A stretch of DNA of 64,000 nt, from positions 62,001 to 126,000 of the forward strand of contig NZ_PNQZ01000005.1 in the NCBI RefSeq assembly GCF_003994335.1, in the 5' to 3' direction. The DNA is from Asaia sp. W19. Its GTDB lineage: Bacteria; Pseudomonadota; Alphaproteobacteria; Acetobacterales; Acetobacteraceae. The notes beneath the pieces were generated by a model. That model was not told the origin of the DNA and did not search any database. It was given only the letters and a program-made list of their open reading frames with translations. This document shows positions 63,392 through 64,000 of this stretch, piece after piece; positions within the stretch are counted from its first letter, which is position 1; each line of letters starts with the position of its first letter. The position numbers were made by a program, and so were the translations under genes.

Positions 63392-63943
63392 GGCGCGTGC
63401 ATAGCATGGTTGAGTGCCGCACACTACCGGATGGCGATTTGTTGTCCGGCCCGGATGAGCGACTGCGGCCCAAAAATTTCTGTCATGGGGCCTCGCCCCG
63501 CGTAGGCTTCCCGCTGCGAGAACCGCCCTCCATGGGGCTCCACTCCATACCCCGCCAAAGGACGGTCGTCCTTTGGAAACCTGCCTGGCCAATCGGGATG
63601 AAAGGGACTCGTCCCTTTCCGGGGAGCGGGGCAGCGCCCCGCGGAGGCTTCCCGCTGCGAGAACCTCTCTCCATGGGGCTCCGCTCCATACCCCGCCAAA
63701 GGACGGTCGTCCTTTGGAAACCTGTCTGACCAAATCGGGATGAAAGGGACGCGTCCCTTTCCGGGGAGCGGGGCAGCGCCCCGCAGGCACCTCTCTTCAC
63801 GGGGCTCCGTCCCGCTTGGACAATGGAAGGCCTGCCAAATCAGGCCCGGTTTTTGCGCGCGTGTTTCCTCCTGAAAACCCCTCGGGGTACGGTTTGTGCA
63901 AACGGGATTTGCAGAATTCTGTATTCGATGTAACGGTCTCGAT
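63392..63943. other. Intergenic region with tandem palindromic repeats
   Basis: No gene besides the repeat pair described next. The gltX promoter must lie within the first hundred or so bases. Runs of CCCCGC and inverted repeats dominate. Confidence 0.6.
63505..63785. repeat. Two tandem copies of a 141-bp palindrome-rich repeat
   Basis: Copy 1 63505-63645, copy 2 63646-63785, nearly identical. Each carries the inverted repeats CAAAGGACG-gt-CGTCCTTTG, GAAAGGGAC-tc-GTCCCTTTC and GGGGAGCGGGGCAGCGCCCC. Such extragenic palindromic repeats are widespread in acetic acid bacterial genomes (from memory). The duplicated arrangement is read directly. Confidence 0.85.
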
Positions 63944-64000
63944 ATGAAAACACGCTTTCTCCTGTCCTGCCTTGCATCCATTGCCTGTGTTGTCGGTCTG
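63944..64000 (+). CDS. Start of an exported-protein gene, truncated by window
   Basis: ATG 63944, then MKTRFLLSCLASIACVVGL: a typical signal peptide start (basic n-region, hydrophobic core with two Cys). Only 19 codons visible; function unknown. Confidence 0.55.
   Translation, partial: MKTRFLLSCLASIACVVGL

Noticed and set aside
63392-63790. 133-residue N-terminal extension of GltX
   Set aside because: Translation of the tandem repeats; GltX proteins start at the [13 protein letters not shown] position.
1-64000. CRISPR array, insertion sequence, rRNA
   Set aside because: No regularly spaced repeats, transposase-like products or rRNA segments were recognised.

Overview
The window looks like an alphaproteobacterial chromosome, most likely from an acetic acid bacterium (Acetobacteraceae; Asaia, Gluconobacter or a relative). 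The reasons are a periplasmic three-subunit FAD/triheme cytochrome dehydrogenase of the gluconate/polyol type, the gltX-pyrB-pyrC-plsY-dprA-topA order, many Acetobacteraceae-style orphan lipoproteins, and GC-rich palindromic intergenic repeats. Genus is an inference; no rRNA or tRNA gene was recognised by eye.

Layout. 1-1580: 5' part of an RND efflux pump gene running off the left edge. 1581-3430: control region with a short XRE (CI-like) repressor, four copies of a palindromic operator (ATGGC-N5-GCCAT or one mismatch), a near-consensus promoter whose spacer contains one operator, an unknown small gene and a DUF6456-like gene. 3368-22029: a single rightward operon behind a near-consensus promoter, coding for a complete DNA-packaging head and contractile tail: terminases, portal, scaffold-like protein, capsid, connectors, sheath, tube, frameshifted tail chaperone, a short gene in the tape-measure position, baseplate, spike and fibres. 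No integrase, replication, lysis or capsid protease gene is visible. It therefore looks like a domesticated phage or a candidate gene-transfer-agent-like system with a contractile tail, rather than an ordinary prophage.

22044-31049, leftward: argD-argF-hslO, two Acetobacteraceae orphan genes, then the membrane-bound dehydrogenase (small subunit, GMC flavoprotein, triheme cytochrome c). The dehydrogenase genes are preceded by a perfect 12-bp inverted repeat that overlaps the start region. 31186-38278: D-aminopeptidase-like enzyme, recX, a CHAP lipoprotein, tatA, the methionine-salvage genes mtnB-mtnD-mtnC coupled to ribF, a FosA-like gene and small orphans. 38607-44521: ileS-lspA-DUF3035 lipoprotein-mutL. 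44591-55000: YfdX protein, EamA exporter, parE, two secreted orphans, an Rrf2 regulator divergent from cysK, an OmpA-type porin, DUF1491 and a tail-specific (S41) protease. 55204-63391: leftward housekeeping operon gltX-pyrB-pyrC-plsY-dprA-topA, in which PyrC lacks its metal-binding HxH pair. 63392-63943: two tandem 141-bp palindrome-rich repeats. 63944-64000: start of an exported-protein gene.

The most interesting system is the regulated, compact, all-open contractile particle cluster at 1.8-22 kb.
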